Positions 42,909-54,526 of a DNA stretch of 64,000 nt are shown here, in pieces. The stretch lies in assembly GCA_034521835.1 (NCBI GenBank), contig JAXHMA010000001.1, positions 1-64,000 on the forward strand, in the 5' to 3' direction. A program made the translations under genes and the position numbers. Every line of letters begins with the position of its first letter. Within the stretch, counting starts at the first letter, position 1. Source of the stretch: JAMQKA01 sp034521835. GTDB lineage: Bacteria; Bacteroidota; Rhodothermia; Balneolales; Balneolaceae. The notes below the pieces were generated by a model. That model was not told the DNA's origin. It was given only the letters and a program-made list of their open reading frames with translations, and ran no database searches.

Positions 42909-44190
42909 TTACATTGCCAGGTTAATCGTTCGGCGGTCGGCGTATCCGCAAGGTGCGGGTGTTTGCGCAGGTGATCCAGCGGGGCAGGTCGGGGTTGTAC
43001 GGGCTTCGGCGATATCTCCGTATCGGCGTTTCTCGTTGCCAAGCAGAAATTTTTCTACAAAGGCGGCTACTTCTGGTACCTGGCTTTCCGGGAGCCGGCA
43101 GCGCCCGCGCCTTCTCCTGACCTTGGAGAAAGCCGAATCTGGCTCTGGGGATGCCCAGCGCGTTGCCGGGTCTTCCTGGGCGGCCTTGCTTGCAACGTAC
43201 CCCGACTCTTCTGCCAGCCATTCAAAGTCGGGGTTTCCAAGCACGAAGAGGGCTCTTGGAGCTATCATGCCCATCAACTCATGATGGTCATACGGCAATT
43301 TGGTAACTGCATTGTTGAATCGGCTGAGATTTTCACGATACCAGGGAGCACCCTGGGCGTTACCTAATGTTTCTCTTTCTCCCTCCAGGGTCTCTGTGAC
43401 CCGCCAGGCTGCGTCACCGCCGCCACCCGGCTCTTGTGCGATCGTTAGGGCGATACGTTCGTCGAATGCGCCGGAAAATAGCGCGATTTTTCCGGCAAAG
43501 GAGCATCCGGTTATCGGCAAGCTTCGAGAGGTCGAGGTTATGCACCGAGGTCTCCTCCAGTCCATTAGATACGGTCGGCTATACCCCAGGCCCAGGCGGC
43601 AAAAAAACCTGCTTTTGAATCCGGGTAGAGTTGATAAAATCCTCCTGTTCCACGCTCAACATCAAATCCCCACGGTGCTAATTCCCCAAAATTGTATTGG
43701 ATAGTTGCAACCCCACGACTGGTAAAGATATTGGTTGGGAGGCTCCCTGTTCCTGAGAAACCAACCCCAATAATGGCCGGAAATGGACCTTTCCCATCGG
43801 GAACTGTTACGGACGCTGTCATCGTGAGAGTATCTTCATTTACTGTTACGGTCACCGTCAGGGTGGTGTCACCAGAAAAGCGGGCTTTCAGGTTGGCGGG
43901 TGGAGCCGGTTTTGGTCCCAGTTCATAATGTTGAATTTCAGCTCCGATCTCGGCTCGTCGACACCGCCAGTCAGAGTGGCTGGAAATGGTTCCACGAGTA
44001 GTGTCAGACCATGCAAATGGATTGGGCAGGGACTCAATGGTTGGAAGTTCACTGATCGAAGTAGTGGGGATTCCGTAAGATCTGCTTCCGTATTTTCAAC
44101 TTCGTAGACGAAGGGAACTTCCTGAGCTGATGTTTTAAAGGCTACAACTGTAAGCAATAAAAATGTTAGCAGGATTATCTGTAATCTCAT
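42909..44190 (-). CDS. CE15-like glucuronoyl (methyl)esterase (frameshifted)
   Basis: Exported alpha/beta-hydrolase. The signal peptide is MRLQIILLTFLLLTVVAF ending KTSA. The hydrolase fold begins PFPAIIGVGFSGTG; nucleophile motif TGCSFAGKIALFSGAF matches the CE15 GCS-x-x-GK signature; then ALTIAQEPGGGGDAAWR, YDHHELMGMIAPRALFV and GNPDFEWLAEES, typical of glucuronoyl esterases that cut lignin-carbohydrate or methyl-glucuronate esters. Frame changes near 44065, 43900, 43565 and 43130. It ends near 42909 with an ADTPTAERLTWQ-like tail. Neighbouring SGNH esterase supports a hemicellulose function. Confidence 0.85.
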
Positions 44191-44568
44191 TTTACACTTC
44201 GATGATTGTTAATAGTAGAATAGCGGTGTAGCGGTAAATGGTGGGCTTATTTTAATTAAATTATAAGTTACTTGATTTTAAAACCATTCATTAGAGATAA
44301 TAGGGAGATTGGCCCGATTTGCAGTGATGATTGTATCTATTGCATTCTTGCATAAAAGAATTTGTGCTTCTTCTTAGAAACCTGGGCTAATCACAAAATT
44401 AAGAAGTCTACCTTTCACCAGTCGGCATGTAATTGACAGAGGCTGCATTTTGATCTTGGCTATGCTTGCCTGGCCCAGGGGAAAGTCATAATTAAGCCGA
44501 TAAAACAAACGAGTTTCAATCCCATTCGTAATTCCACCACGACTTTATAAAAATGATTTGATAATTTT
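44191..44568. other. Intergenic region, nothing recognised
   Basis: 378 bp between the esterase gene and polX. AT-rich near 44250-44300. No gene, strong terminator or repeat is visible. Confidence 0.4.
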
Positions 44569-46331
44569 TTACCTGTCGCTGAAAAAGTCAGCTACTTCGT
44601 CAGCCGATTTGCTATTGAGGATTCGATCTTTTCCAAACTTGCCCTTCCGGGCAATCTGCACACCGTACATAATGTTATCAATGCCATTTGTCGTGTGGGC
44701 ATCGGGATTTATGGAAGACATCAGGCCGACCTCTCGCGCCTTGTTGCCGTGCCGCCAATCAAGATCCAGTCGTCGCGGATTGGCGTTGATTTCGATCGCC
44801 GTATTATGCTCGGCAGCCAGCTCAACGAGTTCGTTTATATCCAGGTCGCTTCCGTTGCGCTTCAAAAGCAGCCGCCCGGTGGGATGCCCGATCATGCGCG
44901 TGTAGGGATTGGTAATTGCGTTTCGGAAACGCTCCATCATTTTAGCTTTCGGAAGATCCATGCCGTTATGCACGCTGGCGATAACGAAATCGAACTGCTC
45001 CAGCAGATTATCTTCATAATCCAGGCTGCCATCGGTCAGAATATCGGACTCAATACCTTTAAAAATTCGAAAATTGACACCATTTGATTTAAACTCCTCA
45101 TTCAGTTTGTCGACTTCCTCCCACTGCCGTTGTACGTCATCGGGAGAAAGTCCGCCAGCGTATGCGGCCGTCTGGGAGTGATCAGTCAACCCCAAATATT
45201 CATAGCCTCGACCGAGGCAGGCCTGGGCCATTTCCCGGACAGAATACTTTCCGTCGCTCCACGTGCTGTGGGCATGCAAAACCCCGCGAATATCCTCATC
45301 TTCCACCAAATCCAGTTCTTCCTGCTCTTCAAAAATTTTGAATTCGCCAAGGTCTTCTCGCAGCTCAGGGGGTACAAAATGAAGGTCCAGCTGCTCGTAA
45401 ATATCATTCTCAGAATGGTAATCGATCGGCTTATCAAAATCGGTATCGCCCTCACTGTTTAATTTAAACAGTCCATACTCATTAAGCGACATGCCTCGCT
45501 CGCGGGCACGCTGCCTCGTAGCACCACATTGTGCTCTTTGCTGCCGGTAAAATACATCAGCGCCGCGGGAAACTCGGCCGGTTTCACGATGCGCAGATCC
45601 ACCTGGCGCCCATCCTTGCTGCGGATAGAACTTTTGGTATCCCCCCGGCCCAGTACATCCACTACAAGTTCGTGATCTATAAATGCATCGAAAATGGAAC
45701 TCGCATGCTCTCGATCGGCTCCAATCAGGATGTCCACATCTCCGATTGTTTCTTTGGATCGGCGCAGGGAACCAGCTATTTCAATATGTTCAACGCCCTC
45801 AAGGTCTTTCAGGAAATTGTACAGTGGTTTGGCAATTTCGGTAGCTTGATCAAGGCGGCATCGCTCCTCAAACTGCTGCATCCACTCGATTGATTTAACG
45901 ATTTTCTGGGCTGATTTTTCTCCGAGTCCATCGAGTGAGGCCACGCGTCCATCCTGGCAGGCCTCTTTCAGTTCATGCAGCTCAGTAATGCCCAACTCTT
46001 TGTGGATTTTGGCAATGCTTTTAGGCCCCAGCCCGGAAATATCCAGCCATTTGATCACGCCGGCTGGTATTTTTTCTCTAAGCTCATCCAAAACCTCAAT
46101 CTTGCCGGTTTCGTAATAGGATTTGATATCCTCGGCGATCGATGAGCCGATTCCTTTAATGTCAGTCAGATTGTCATTTTCAATATACTGGTTAATTTCT
46201 TCACCGAGCCCCTCAATGGTTTGAGCGGCGCGGTCAAAGGCGATGGCGCGGAACCGATTTTCGCCGGCCAGCTGCATCAATTGGTAAATTTCTCGAAGTC
46301 GTTTTGCAACCTCCTGATTGGTAATGGACAT
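44569..46331 (-). CDS. polX: DNA polymerase/3'-5' exonuclease PolX (one frameshift)
   Basis: Family X polymerase for base-excision and gap repair with a PHP nuclease domain. The N-terminal helix-hairpin-helix region is LTDIKGIGSSIAEDIKSYYE and LDISGLGPKSIAKIHKELG. The nucleotidyltransferase signature is GSLRRSKETIGDVDILIGA with RQVDLRIV. The frame shifts near 45475-45490 (VVLRGS to MSLNEYGLFKL). The PHP domain follows: GVLHAHSTWSDGKYSV, GLTDHSQTA, VIASVHNGM, MIGHPTGRLL and NPDAHTT, with metal ligands intact. It is about 580 residues, the expected size. Divergent from the NTF2-like gene. Confidence 0.95.
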
Positions 46332-46486
46332 AGTAGGAAAAGCTTCTGAGTGTTGAGTTAAATATTTCGGCTGATGAGAAGTTAGAAAATAGCGTTTCTA
46401 ATCCCAATTACCGGGATGCGATCAATTTTGTGAATTAAAAACCATTTAGTACTATCAACCATTCGAAAGAATAATCCATTGTAAGT

Positions 46487-46990
46487 ATGAAATATCTGTT
46501 TTTGGTGTGTATTCTGATGGTCAGCTTTTGGATCGGATGTGCCTCGTCTGAGTCCCCAACTGAATATACTCCCTCCAAAGGGGCAGTAAACAGCGTGTTG
46601 GATGACTGGCACAACGCCGCCGCGGAAGCCGACTTTGACCGATATTTTAATCATTTTACGGGAGACAGTGCCATTTTTATGGGTACCGATGCCACCGAGC
46701 GCTGGACTATTGCAGAGTTTAAGCCGTGGAGCAAGTCCTATTTTGATCGCGGTGATGCCTGGAATTTTATCCCGGTAAAGCGGCACGTCTATTTTTCCGA
46801 TACGGGTGAAACCGCCTGGTTTGATGAGGCGCTTGATACTCCTAATTTAGGACCCAGCCGTGGAACAGGCGTACTCGTTCGGCAGGATTCAACCTGGAAA
46901 ATAGCCCATTACAACCTCTCCATCCCTATTCCGAATGCCATCGTAGAAGATGTAGTTGATCAGATAGAAAGCGAAAATGCAAAGGAATGA
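46487..46990 (+). CDS. NTF2/SnoaL-like lipoprotein
   Basis: 167 residues. The lipoprotein signal has lipobox WIGC at Cys18. The mature part is an NTF2-like cone fold of the SnoaL_3/DUF4440 type: VLDDWHNAAAEADFDRYFNH, IFMGTDATERWTIAEFKPW, TAWFDEALDTPNLG, VLVRQDSTWKIAHYNLS. Such proteins bind small hydrophobic molecules or have isomerase-like activity, but none can be assigned. It is 87 nt upstream of an M14 peptidase gene in the same direction. Confidence 0.85.
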   Translation: MKYLFLVCILMVSFWIGCASSESPTEYTPSKGAVNSVLDDWHNAAAEADFDRYFNHFTGDSAIFMGTDATERWTIAEFKPWSKSYFDRGDAWNFIPVKRHVYFSDTGETAWFDEALDTPNLGPSRGTGVLVRQDSTWKIAHYNLSIPIPNAIVEDVVDQIESENAKE

Positions 46991-47077
46991 AGTTTTTGAG
47001 CCTCTGATTTAGGCTGGAATTCATTATTTATACGAAATAGGAAATAAGAACATCCCCAATCCACAGAAATCAGCACA

Positions 47078-49608
47078 ATGAGAATACAGCTAAAATCATC
47101 GTTACTGGCTTTAGTCGCCTTTCTGTTTTTGTCAATCAATGTTTCGGCGCAAACTGATTTACAATCACCCGAGCAGTACCTGGGATATGAGCTCGGCGAA
47201 CACTGGACGCCTCATTACAAAGTGATCGGGTATTTTAAGCATGTGGCTGAAGCATCGCCGATGGTCGCATACCAGCAGTATGGCACCACCAACGAGGGTC
47301 GTGAGCTGGTGTATGTGACGGTTTCTACCGAGGAGAATATGGATCGCATTGAAGAGATCCGCACCAATAACTTGAAACGAACCGGGCTGGTTGAGGGCGA
47401 ACCGACCGAAAATTCCACCGCGATCGTCTGGCTAAGTTACAACGTGCACGGAGATGAAACCTCCAGCAGCGAAGCCGCCATGAAAACAATTTACGAGCTG
47501 GTGAATCCAAGTAACAGCGAATCTAAACAGTGGCTTCAAAATACGATGGTAATCATGGATCCCATGCTTAACCCCGACGGGCGCGATCGCTACGTGCACT
47601 GGTATAAGGAAACCGCAGGAGATGAGCCTAATCCACACCTCGATGCCCGCGAACAAAACCAGCCCTGGCCCCAGGGACGCACCAATCACTATTATTTTGA
47701 TTTGAACCGGGACTGGGCGTGGCTCACCCAGAAAGAATCTCGACAGCGTAACGAAGTGTATCAACAATGGCTGCCTCATATTCATGTTGATTTCCACGAG
47801 CAGGGACACAACTCACCATACTATTTTGCCCCCGCGGCCGAACCGTTTCACAAGGCGATTACCGAGTGGCAGCGGGAGTTCCAGTATACCATAGGGCAGA
47901 ACCATGCCGAGTATTTTGATCGAAATAACTGGCTCTATTTTACCCGTGAAATTTTTGACCTGTTCTATCCCAGCTATGGTGATACGTACCCAATTTTTAA
48001 TGGTGCCATTGGCATGACATACGAGCAGGCTGGGCAGAAAGGATTGGAAGTACTCCAAACTGGGGGCGATACGCTGACGCTCAAGGACCGGCTGACGCAC
48101 CACCATATTACCGGGATGTCTACCGTGGAGGTAGTATCTCAGCATGCCAATCGTGTGGTTAGTGAATTTGCGAGCTACTACCAGGATGCCATGGAAAATC
48201 CTGCAGGAGAATACAAAGCCTTCGTGATTGAAGGCGATAACGATCCCGATAAACTCCGAAGGATGTTCGATCTGCTGGATAAGCATCATATTGCTTATGG
48301 CAAAGCGCCCAGAAATCGTACATACAAAGGATATAACTATGCGACCGGCCAAAATGAACGTGTGGAAGTCACAACGAATGATTATGTAGTCAGCGTCTAT
48401 CAGCCGAAGTCGGTACTGGCGCGTATATTCTTTGAACCCAACCCGGAACTGAGCGATTCTCTTACCTACGATATTACCGCGTGGGGTCAGCATTATGCAA
48501 TGGGGTTGGACGGCTACGCGCTTACTGACAGAATCAATCCGGTTTCGGCAAGTGCTCCGCAAGTAGTGGTAGATAATAGTTCATCGGGATCTCCCTACGC
48601 ATACCTGGCCGAATGGAAAACTATGACCGATATGCAGATGCTTTCTGGTCTGCTCAATAAGGAGGTGAAAACCCGGATTGCCAGCGAGCAGTTCACCATA
48701 CAGGGACGAACATATGAGCCGGGAACCTTGATCATAACCCGTAATGATAATAAACATCTTGGGTCCAAGTTTGATGAGGTCGTGCAGGAAACGGCTACCT
48801 CTTTCAACCAGCAAGTTCATGCCGTACCCACCGGATTTGTTGAGTCCGGTCCTGATTTCGGTTCGGGTGCGGTAGAATATATGGAGAAGCCCCGGGTGGC
48901 CCTGCTTTCAGGCGATGGTACGTCTTCGTACAACGTGGGAGAAATCTGGCACTTTTTTGACAAGCAGATCGATTACCCCGTTACACTGGTTGATATGGAA
49001 GATTTTACTATGGGCATTAAACTGAGTCAATACGATGTGCTTATCCTACCCGATGGGTATTACGGCAGCAGGATGAGTGATGAAAAGATTGAACAGATCA
49101 AAGATTGGGTCTCCTCAGGGGGCGTATTGTAGCAGTTCAGGGAGCTAACTCGATTATCTCCGGCCATGAGGGTTTTGGCCTGAAGCCCAAAGAAGATGAT
49201 GAACAGGATAAAGAAGAAGATACAAATACTGATCTAGGCGATTATAACCAGCGCCAGCGCAAGCAGATAAGCGACTTCAACAGTGGATCTATCTTTAAGG
49301 TTACAATGGATCCAACCCACCCTCTTGGCTATGGATATAACAATAACTATTTCTCTCTTAAACTCGATAGCGATGCTTTTGCATACCTGGAAGACGGATG
49401 GAATGTAGGTGTGGCGAAAGAAAATGCCCATGTGAGTGGCTTTATAGGGAACAATGCAAAACAAAAGTTAGAAGACACGCTTGTATTTGGAGCTGAACAA
49501 ATGGGGCAAGGCAGCGTAATCTATATGATTGACAACCCCCTGTTTCGCGGTTTCTGGCACAGCGGTAAACTGCTGTTTGGCAACGCCATTTTTATGGTGG
49601 GACAATAA
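47078..49608 (+). CDS. M14 family zinc carboxypeptidase, secreted (one frameshift)
   Basis: About 840 residues with signal peptide (cleavage near NVSAQ, residue 25). The peptidase domain has Zn ligands in NVHGDETSSSEAA (His-x-x-Glu) and HVDFHEQGHNSPYYF (His), and the general-base Glu probably in GMTYEQAGQKG. LNPDGRDR and DLNRDW are M14 landmarks. The C-terminal half holds a class I glutamine-amidotransferase-like segment (QYDVLILPDGYYG, WVSSGG), where the frame changes near 49130, and a closing domain to 49608 with an acidic insert (KEDDEQDKEEDTNTD). Likely digests extracellular or periplasmic peptides. Confidence 0.92.
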
Positions 49609-49705
49609 GAAAAATTCAACAGCTTTTTTGAGAACGTACAAGTCCCAGAGGCCTCCGGGCTTTTCTTTCAGCATTCCAAGGTAATGTGGTTCTCAACTTT
49701 TATAT

Positions 49706-50989
49706 TCAAAACTGAATGTCAAGGGTAAGCTCCTGGCCGCCGCGGTTTACCGTTACCGTGCTGGAATCGCCCTCTTCCAGTGAATTGAGAACCTCCATAT
49801 ATTCGTAAATATCGCTGGTAGATTTCCCATTTAGTTTGATTATGATATCACCACTTTGCAGATTTGCGCTTTCAGCCGGACCTCCGCTGCTTACCCCTGT
49901 TATACGCATGCCTGGTCCGTCATATCCGTAATCTGGGGTTACACCCAGCGTAACGCCTTCAATTTTCATCTGTTGCTGCTGTTTATCGGCAGGAACTTCA
50001 GTGAAAGCCAACTGATCGCCTTCCAGACTGTCCAATGCTTCCAGTAATCGCCGCAGGTGCTCCAACACTTCATCTGTGCCCTGGTAGTTAATGTATTGCG
50101 GATCGTCCGAAGGACGGTGATAGTCGGCATGGGTATCTGTGAAATAATGCAGTACAGGGATTTGTCGGTTGTAGAAGCTGGTGTGGTCGCTGGCGCCGGT
50201 GCCGTCGGGAATGAGCTTGATATCCAGGGAATCAATATTCGCCTCAGATACAACATTATCCCACAAATTCGACGATCCCGTTCCAAAAATCATGAGCTGC
50301 TGGTCGCGCATTCGTCCAATCATATCAAGATTGATCATCGCCTGCACTTGCTCGAGCGGTACGGGGGCATGTTCTACAAAGTATTGAGAACCCAGCAGCC
50401 CGATCTCCTCACCTGAAAATGCTACAAAAATAATACTTTTACTCGGTGCATTTTGGCTGAAATAGTGAGCCAGTTCAAGAATGCCTGCTGTGCCCGAAGC
50501 GTTGTCATCAGCGCCGTTGTGGATGCGATTTGATCGACGGTTTGCCAGCGATCCGAATTCACCCATGCCAAGATGATCATAGTGTGCACCAACGACCAGA
50601 TACGTTTCCGGTTGATCTTTTCCCGCAATCATACCTGCCACATTCCTTGCCAATCGCATTTCTCCAGAGTCTGAACTTGTATCTTTTTGGTGGGGACTTG
50701 CTGCTTGGTCCATATTCACGGTAAATTTTTGGAAATACGTATCCTCATCACCAAGCGGGCGAAGTCCGAATTGTTCAAAATGATCCGCTATGTAGTTGGC
50801 GGCTTTGGCTTCGCCGGGAGTCCCGGTTTCCCGTCCTTTTAGAGAATCGGAGGCCAGGTAGCTGATATGAACCTGAATATCATTGGGAGCTATTTCTGTG
50901 GATATCGGTTCCAGAGGTGCTTTTTGTTGTTGGCAACCGAGCGATGCTGCGAGTATTAAACTACAGCAAAAGAGGGACAGTTTTTGCAT
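49706..50989 (-). CDS. M28 family aminopeptidase lipoprotein with PDZ domain
   Basis: 427 residues. The lipobox ASLGC (Cys19) indicates a lipoprotein. The M28 metallopeptidase motifs are VVGAHYDHLGMG, NGADDNASGTAGILE, FSGEEIGLLGSQYF, NLDMIGR and GASDHTSFY, giving the co-catalytic two-zinc site. A C-terminal PDZ domain (about residues 335-427: GVTLGVTPDYG, GGPAESANLQSGDIII) probably aids substrate or partner binding. It is convergent with the M14 gene; together they suggest periplasmic or extracellular peptide scavenging. Confidence 0.94.
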   Translation of the reverse strand: MQKLSLFCCSLILAASLGCQQQKAPLEPISTEIAPNDIQVHISYLASDSLKGRETGTPGEAKAANYIADHFEQFGLRPLGDEDTYFQKFTVNMDQAASPHQKDTSSDSGEMRLARNVAGMIAGKDQPETYLVVGAHYDHLGMGEFGSLANRRSNRIHNGADDNASGTAGILELAHYFSQNAPSKSIIFVAFSGEEIGLLGSQYFVEHAPVPLEQVQAMINLDMIGRMRDQQLMIFGTGSSNLWDNVVSEANIDSLDIKLIPDGTGASDHTSFYNRQIPVLHYFTDTHADYHRPSDDPQYINYQGTDEVLEHLRRLLEALDSLEGDQLAFTEVPADKQQQQMKIEGVTLGVTPDYGYDGPGMRITGVSSGGPAESANLQSGDIIIKLNGKSTSDIYEYMEVLNSLEEGDSSTVTVNRGGQELTLDIQF

Positions 50990-51015
50990 GGCAAATATTT
51001 TTTTAAAAGGATCAA

Positions 51016-51474
51016 CTACTTTAAAAATCGGGAATCAAGATCAAAACTGGAAACCGATTCAATCTCCACTTTGTCAAAATTCGAGTGTAAAGGATTGACG
51101 ATAATATTCCATTCCTGAGGTACAATGACGGAAGGAACCTTTAGCAGCGGGTTTTTTCTGGAAAGCAACCAATCAGTACCGCGTTCGGCCAGGCTGCCGG
51201 GAGCGGGATATGTTCGCCAGTTGTTTGGAAGTTCATCAATGGGAACTACGTCAGGTTGAAAAGAATCGGGAATTGAAAGCGTAAGAATGGAGAGATTGGG
51301 AGGCAGAGCATGAATACTGGTGTGTACCAGGAATTCTAAAATGGCAAGCGAGAGGTGGGCAGATGTATACAGTGCAGCAGCGCCGGTGTTATTCCAGCGT
51401 CCACCATGCATCCGGGCCCCGGTACCAGAGAGATCCCGTATATATTTTTCTTTTGCCAGCCGATACAGAAACAT
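51016..51474 (-). CDS. res: RES-domain toxin
   Basis: 152 residues. RES proteins of this class degrade NAD+. Conserved features: FLYRLAKEKYI and ARMHGGRWNNTGAAALYTS (Arg, Gly-rich loop and Tyr of the RES signature), LAILEFLVH (Glu), then IDELPNNWRTYPAP and GTDWLLSRKNPLLKVPSVIVP (Ser). The start is 3 nt after the Xre antitoxin stop, so the pair is coupled. Confidence 0.93.
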   Translation of the reverse strand: MFLYRLAKEKYIRDLSGTGARMHGGRWNNTGAAALYTSAHLSLAILEFLVHTSIHALPPNLSILTLSIPDSFQPDVVPIDELPNNWRTYPAPGSLAERGTDWLLSRKNPLLKVPSVIVPQEWNIIVNPLHSNFDKVEIESVSSFDLDSRFLK

Positions 51475-51477
51475 AGA

Positions 51478-51909
51478 TCAGGAGTGTACACCGTAATCCA
51501 TTCGATTCAGCTCATCTTTGACCAGTTCGGCACCGATAGCTGTATCAAGTAATGAGAAGGGTGTATGGCCGCCAAGCCCTATGTTGGAATCATGCATCCA
51601 GCGCTGGAGCTTTTCTTCATCACCAAACACGTTAAGCCCCAGAGCTAATATTTCTGCAATAAGGATAGCGTGCTCAGAAATGGAACGGTTTAACAGGCTG
51701 GAGGGCTCCCTGCGCTGCAAGGTGCGTTCGGTTACAGGAAGGAGTTGCGCAAATTGCTTCATGGAGACACCCAGCGTGTCGGCCAGCTTGTCTAGCACAT
51801 CTTTGCGTATTCCTTTTCTTGAAAGCTCTACCAGTTCCATACGGCTGGATGAGGTCTTGTAACGGATAGCGGGTTCATTAAGCAGGTATTGGATTGATTT
51901 ATTGTCCAT
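51478..51909 (-). CDS. xre: Xre/ParS-type antitoxin (DUF2384)
   Basis: 143 residues. The N-terminal part has an Xre-like helix-turn-helix (KGIRKDVLDKLADTLGVSM, LPVTERTLQRR); the C-terminal MbcA/ParS/Xre domain (DEEKLQRWMHDSNIGLGGHT, PFSLLDTAIGAELVKDELNR) is the toxin-binding part. It precedes the RES toxin, the standard antitoxin-first order. A small dyad upstream of its start (51928-51940) may be the autoregulatory operator. Confidence 0.93.
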   Translation of the reverse strand: MDNKSIQYLLNEPAIRYKTSSSRMELVELSRKGIRKDVLDKLADTLGVSMKQFAQLLPVTERTLQRREPSSLLNRSISEHAILIAEILALGLNVFGDEEKLQRWMHDSNIGLGGHTPFSLLDTAIGAELVKDELNRMDYGVHS

Positions 51910-51927
51910 ATCGTATTATGTCGCTTT

Positions 51928-51940
51928 ATTGTACGACAAT
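51928..51940. promoter_or_regulatory. Candidate antitoxin operator dyad
   Basis: Inverted repeat ATTGT-ACG-ACAAT located 19 nt upstream of the antitoxin start; an overlapping wider dyad TGTCG(n10)CGACA spans 51919-51938. Position fits autoregulation of the toxin-antitoxin promoter. Purely sequence-based inference. Confidence 0.4.
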
Positions 51941-52023
51941 TTACATATTTTCTTTTGGTGTGTCAATTCTTTTTGAAATGAATATTCACGGCTGTATCTT
52001 TGCACTGAAAATTCAACATACCC

Positions 52024-52107
52024 ATTGGTTGGGGGTGCTTGCAACTGCGGGCTGAGATCATACCCTGAGAACCTGAACCGGTTAATACCGGCGTAGGGAA
52101 ACCTGAT
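52024..52107 (+). promoter_or_regulatory. TPP (THI-box) riboswitch
   Basis: Canonical thiamine-pyrophosphate riboswitch elements in order: a GGGGGTGC helix start, GGCTGAGATCATACCCTGAG (the pyrimidine-sensing CTGAGA and ACCC core), AACCTGAACCGGTTAATACC and GGCGTAGGGAAACCTG. It ends about 65 nt upstream of the TonB receptor start. It should repress the receptor gene when TPP is plentiful. Confidence 0.96.
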
Positions 52108-52172
52108 GCACTTCTCGTATCAGAATTTAGCAAGTAACCCTCCTCTTACTAATCTATAAGATGGAGGATTCT

Positions 52173-54464
52173 ATGAGTTCATTTCTAATTAAGAAACTGG
52201 CAGCGGTGGTATTTCTAATCATTATTTCGCCAGTATATCTTTCAGCACAAACAATAACCGGAACCGTACTCGACGTGGAGACCAAAGAACCGCTTGGCGG
52301 GGCCAATATTTCGATAACCAGTACGGATCGGGGTACTACATCTGCTGCTGATGGTACGTTCAGCCTGGAAATCTCTCAGAAGGCTGAAACGCTAACTATA
52401 AGCTATGTAGGCTATTCAACAAAAAAGGTTGAGCCAGAGCAAAATATGACCATCTATCTGAGTCCCACCATAAGCTTGGAAGAGGTGGTAATACAGGCCG
52501 TACGAGCTGATACCGATGCTCCCGATAGTACAAAGTATTGTGAGACAAAGGGAGCTTGAGCAGGTTTACAACGGAGAACAACCGGTGTTTTACCTGGAAG
52601 ATCTGACACCTGCTATTTTTTCCTATTCTGAATCGGGAACCAGGTTGGCCAACTACGGGAGCATGCGCCTGCGGGGTATGGCCCAGGAGCGAATTAATAT
52701 GACGCTCAACGGTGTACCTTTGAATGATATGATCGATCACGGCGTGTTTTTTTCCAACTTTACGGATATCAGCAATAGTTTTGAGTCAGTGCAGGTACAG
52801 CGGGGCGTCGGAACGAGCAGCAACGGGGTGGCCTCCTATGCAGGCTCTATCAATTTTGAATCTGTAAATATCAACGATCGTGAGAAGGGGGGACAGGTGG
52901 AGCTGGGCTTGGGTTCGTTCGATAGCTACCGGATGAATACCAGCCTTTCATCAGGAATGATCAATGACAAGTGGTCACTTTACGGGAGTTATAGTCGGAT
53001 CTTATCGGATGGCTATCGCTACAACACAAGCACGAACGCATACTCGTTCTTCTTTTCCGGCGGATATTTTGGAGAAAAGGATATGATCAAAATCAACGCC
53101 TTCGATGCCCGCTCAAAAAATGGCTTGGGCTATTCCGCGGTTGCAAAGAGCGACCTGCAAAACGATCCACGCACCAACTACCTGAATGAAAACGACAAGG
53201 ATGATTTTGGTCAGCGGCTGGGTACAGTTGCAGCGTCACACATAAATTTAGCGATCGGCTTTCTACTACATCATCGCTTTATTATGGAGGATCCGGCGGG
53301 GATTATTTGTACACCTACTCCGATACAGATTCAACATTGGCACAGATCAACTATCCACTTTATAACGATCATTATGGGCTGATGGTCAACGCCTTTTTCA
53401 ATTCCGGTGATTGGGAGATCAGTTCCGGCATTCACGGATATATTTTCAACCGGGTGAACGAGGAATCTTTTGCGCCTGATTTTGAAAATCCCTATTACTA
53501 CGAAACCTCCGATAAAAAAGAGGTGAGCTGGTTTGGAAAAGCCGAGTGGACCCGTGAGAAATTGAGTATCTTCGCAGATCTTCAAATTCGTACTGCTACG
53601 CTTTCAGTCCAGCCAGCCTACGCCTACATTGGCATTTCTCCAGAAGGGGATATCATTAAAAACTGGACATTTATCAATCCAAAGGCGGGCATCAGCTATT
53701 CATTTGATCAGCATATTACAGCGTATGCTTCAGCCGGGCGAATGGGAAGAGAACCTACACGAATAGATATTTTTGGCGGATTCAGTCTCGGACCGGCGAA
53801 TTACAGCCAGACACGAGCCGATAATTTTTCGGCGGAATATGTCAATGATTATGAAGGTGGGCTGAAGCTGAACTTTCAGAACCTGGCTTTTAAAGCCAAT
53901 TATTTCTTTATGGATTTTGAGGATGAAATTGCACCCATCGGTGAGGTTATCGCGTTTGGCGTCCAGAAGAGAAGAAATATACCGCAAAGCTACCGAACAG
54001 GCTTGGAGCTTCAATGGAACTACCTGCCCGTTGATTTCCTGTCTCTCCGGGGGAATCTCACGTATATGCACAGCGAAATAGAATCGTTCACCACAGGTGC
54101 CGGAAAAACCTATAGCGAAAAGACGCCAATATTGAGTCCGGAATGGATCATCAACAAAGAGGTCAGAGTATTTCCGTGGGATAATGCAACTATCGGGTTG
54201 GCGGGCAAATATGTGAGTGAATCGTACCTGGAGTTAACAAATGATCCTGAGATGATGTTGCCCTCTTATTTCGTACTGGATGTCTCCGTATCCTACGACG
54301 TGGAGGATGTGTCTTTCCGGCTGGAGGTAAATAACCTCTCAGATGAAATTTACTACTCCAGCGGAGCACCGGTAGATACCAATTTTGACGGGGTGAATGA
54401 AGAACCCGGCTACTTTGTGAATGCTGGCCGTAATTTCTTTGCGACAATGGTGTACAAGTTCTAG
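52173..54464 (+). CDS. TonB-dependent receptor, predicted thiamine uptake (two frameshifts)
   Basis: About 765 residues. I choose ATG 52173 (MSSFLIKKLAAVVFLI) because the upstream ATG at 52161 is part of a GGAGG ribosome-binding site spaced 5 nt from it. The signal peptide ends near YLSAQ. Next is a carboxypeptidase-regulatory domain (ITGTVLDVETKEPLGGANIS), a frame change near 52530, the plug (NYGSMRLRGMAQERINMTLN, VQVQRGVGTSSNG) and the barrel, with a second frame change near 53290. It ends MVYKF with terminal Phe. The TPP riboswitch points to thiamine or a precursor as ligand. A terminator follows directly, so it is monocistronic. Confidence 0.93.
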
Positions 54465-54493
54465 CTACTAGCGCACTGATCTAGATAGATATC

Positions 54494-54526
54494 AAAAGGC
54501 GAATCTTTAAGCGGATTCGCCTTTTT
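54494..54526 (+). terminator. Rho-independent terminator of the TonB receptor gene
   Basis: Stem AAAGGCGAATC (54495-54505) pairs with GATTCGCCTTT (54514-54524), 8-nt loop, followed by TTT AAAT. It lies 30 nt after the receptor stop and is bidirectional in appearance, so it could also serve the convergent EamA gene. Confidence 0.85.

Noticed and set aside
47813..48562. 249-codon frame antisense to the M14 peptidase
   Set aside because: No family similarity; the plus-strand peptidase has intact zinc motifs across it.
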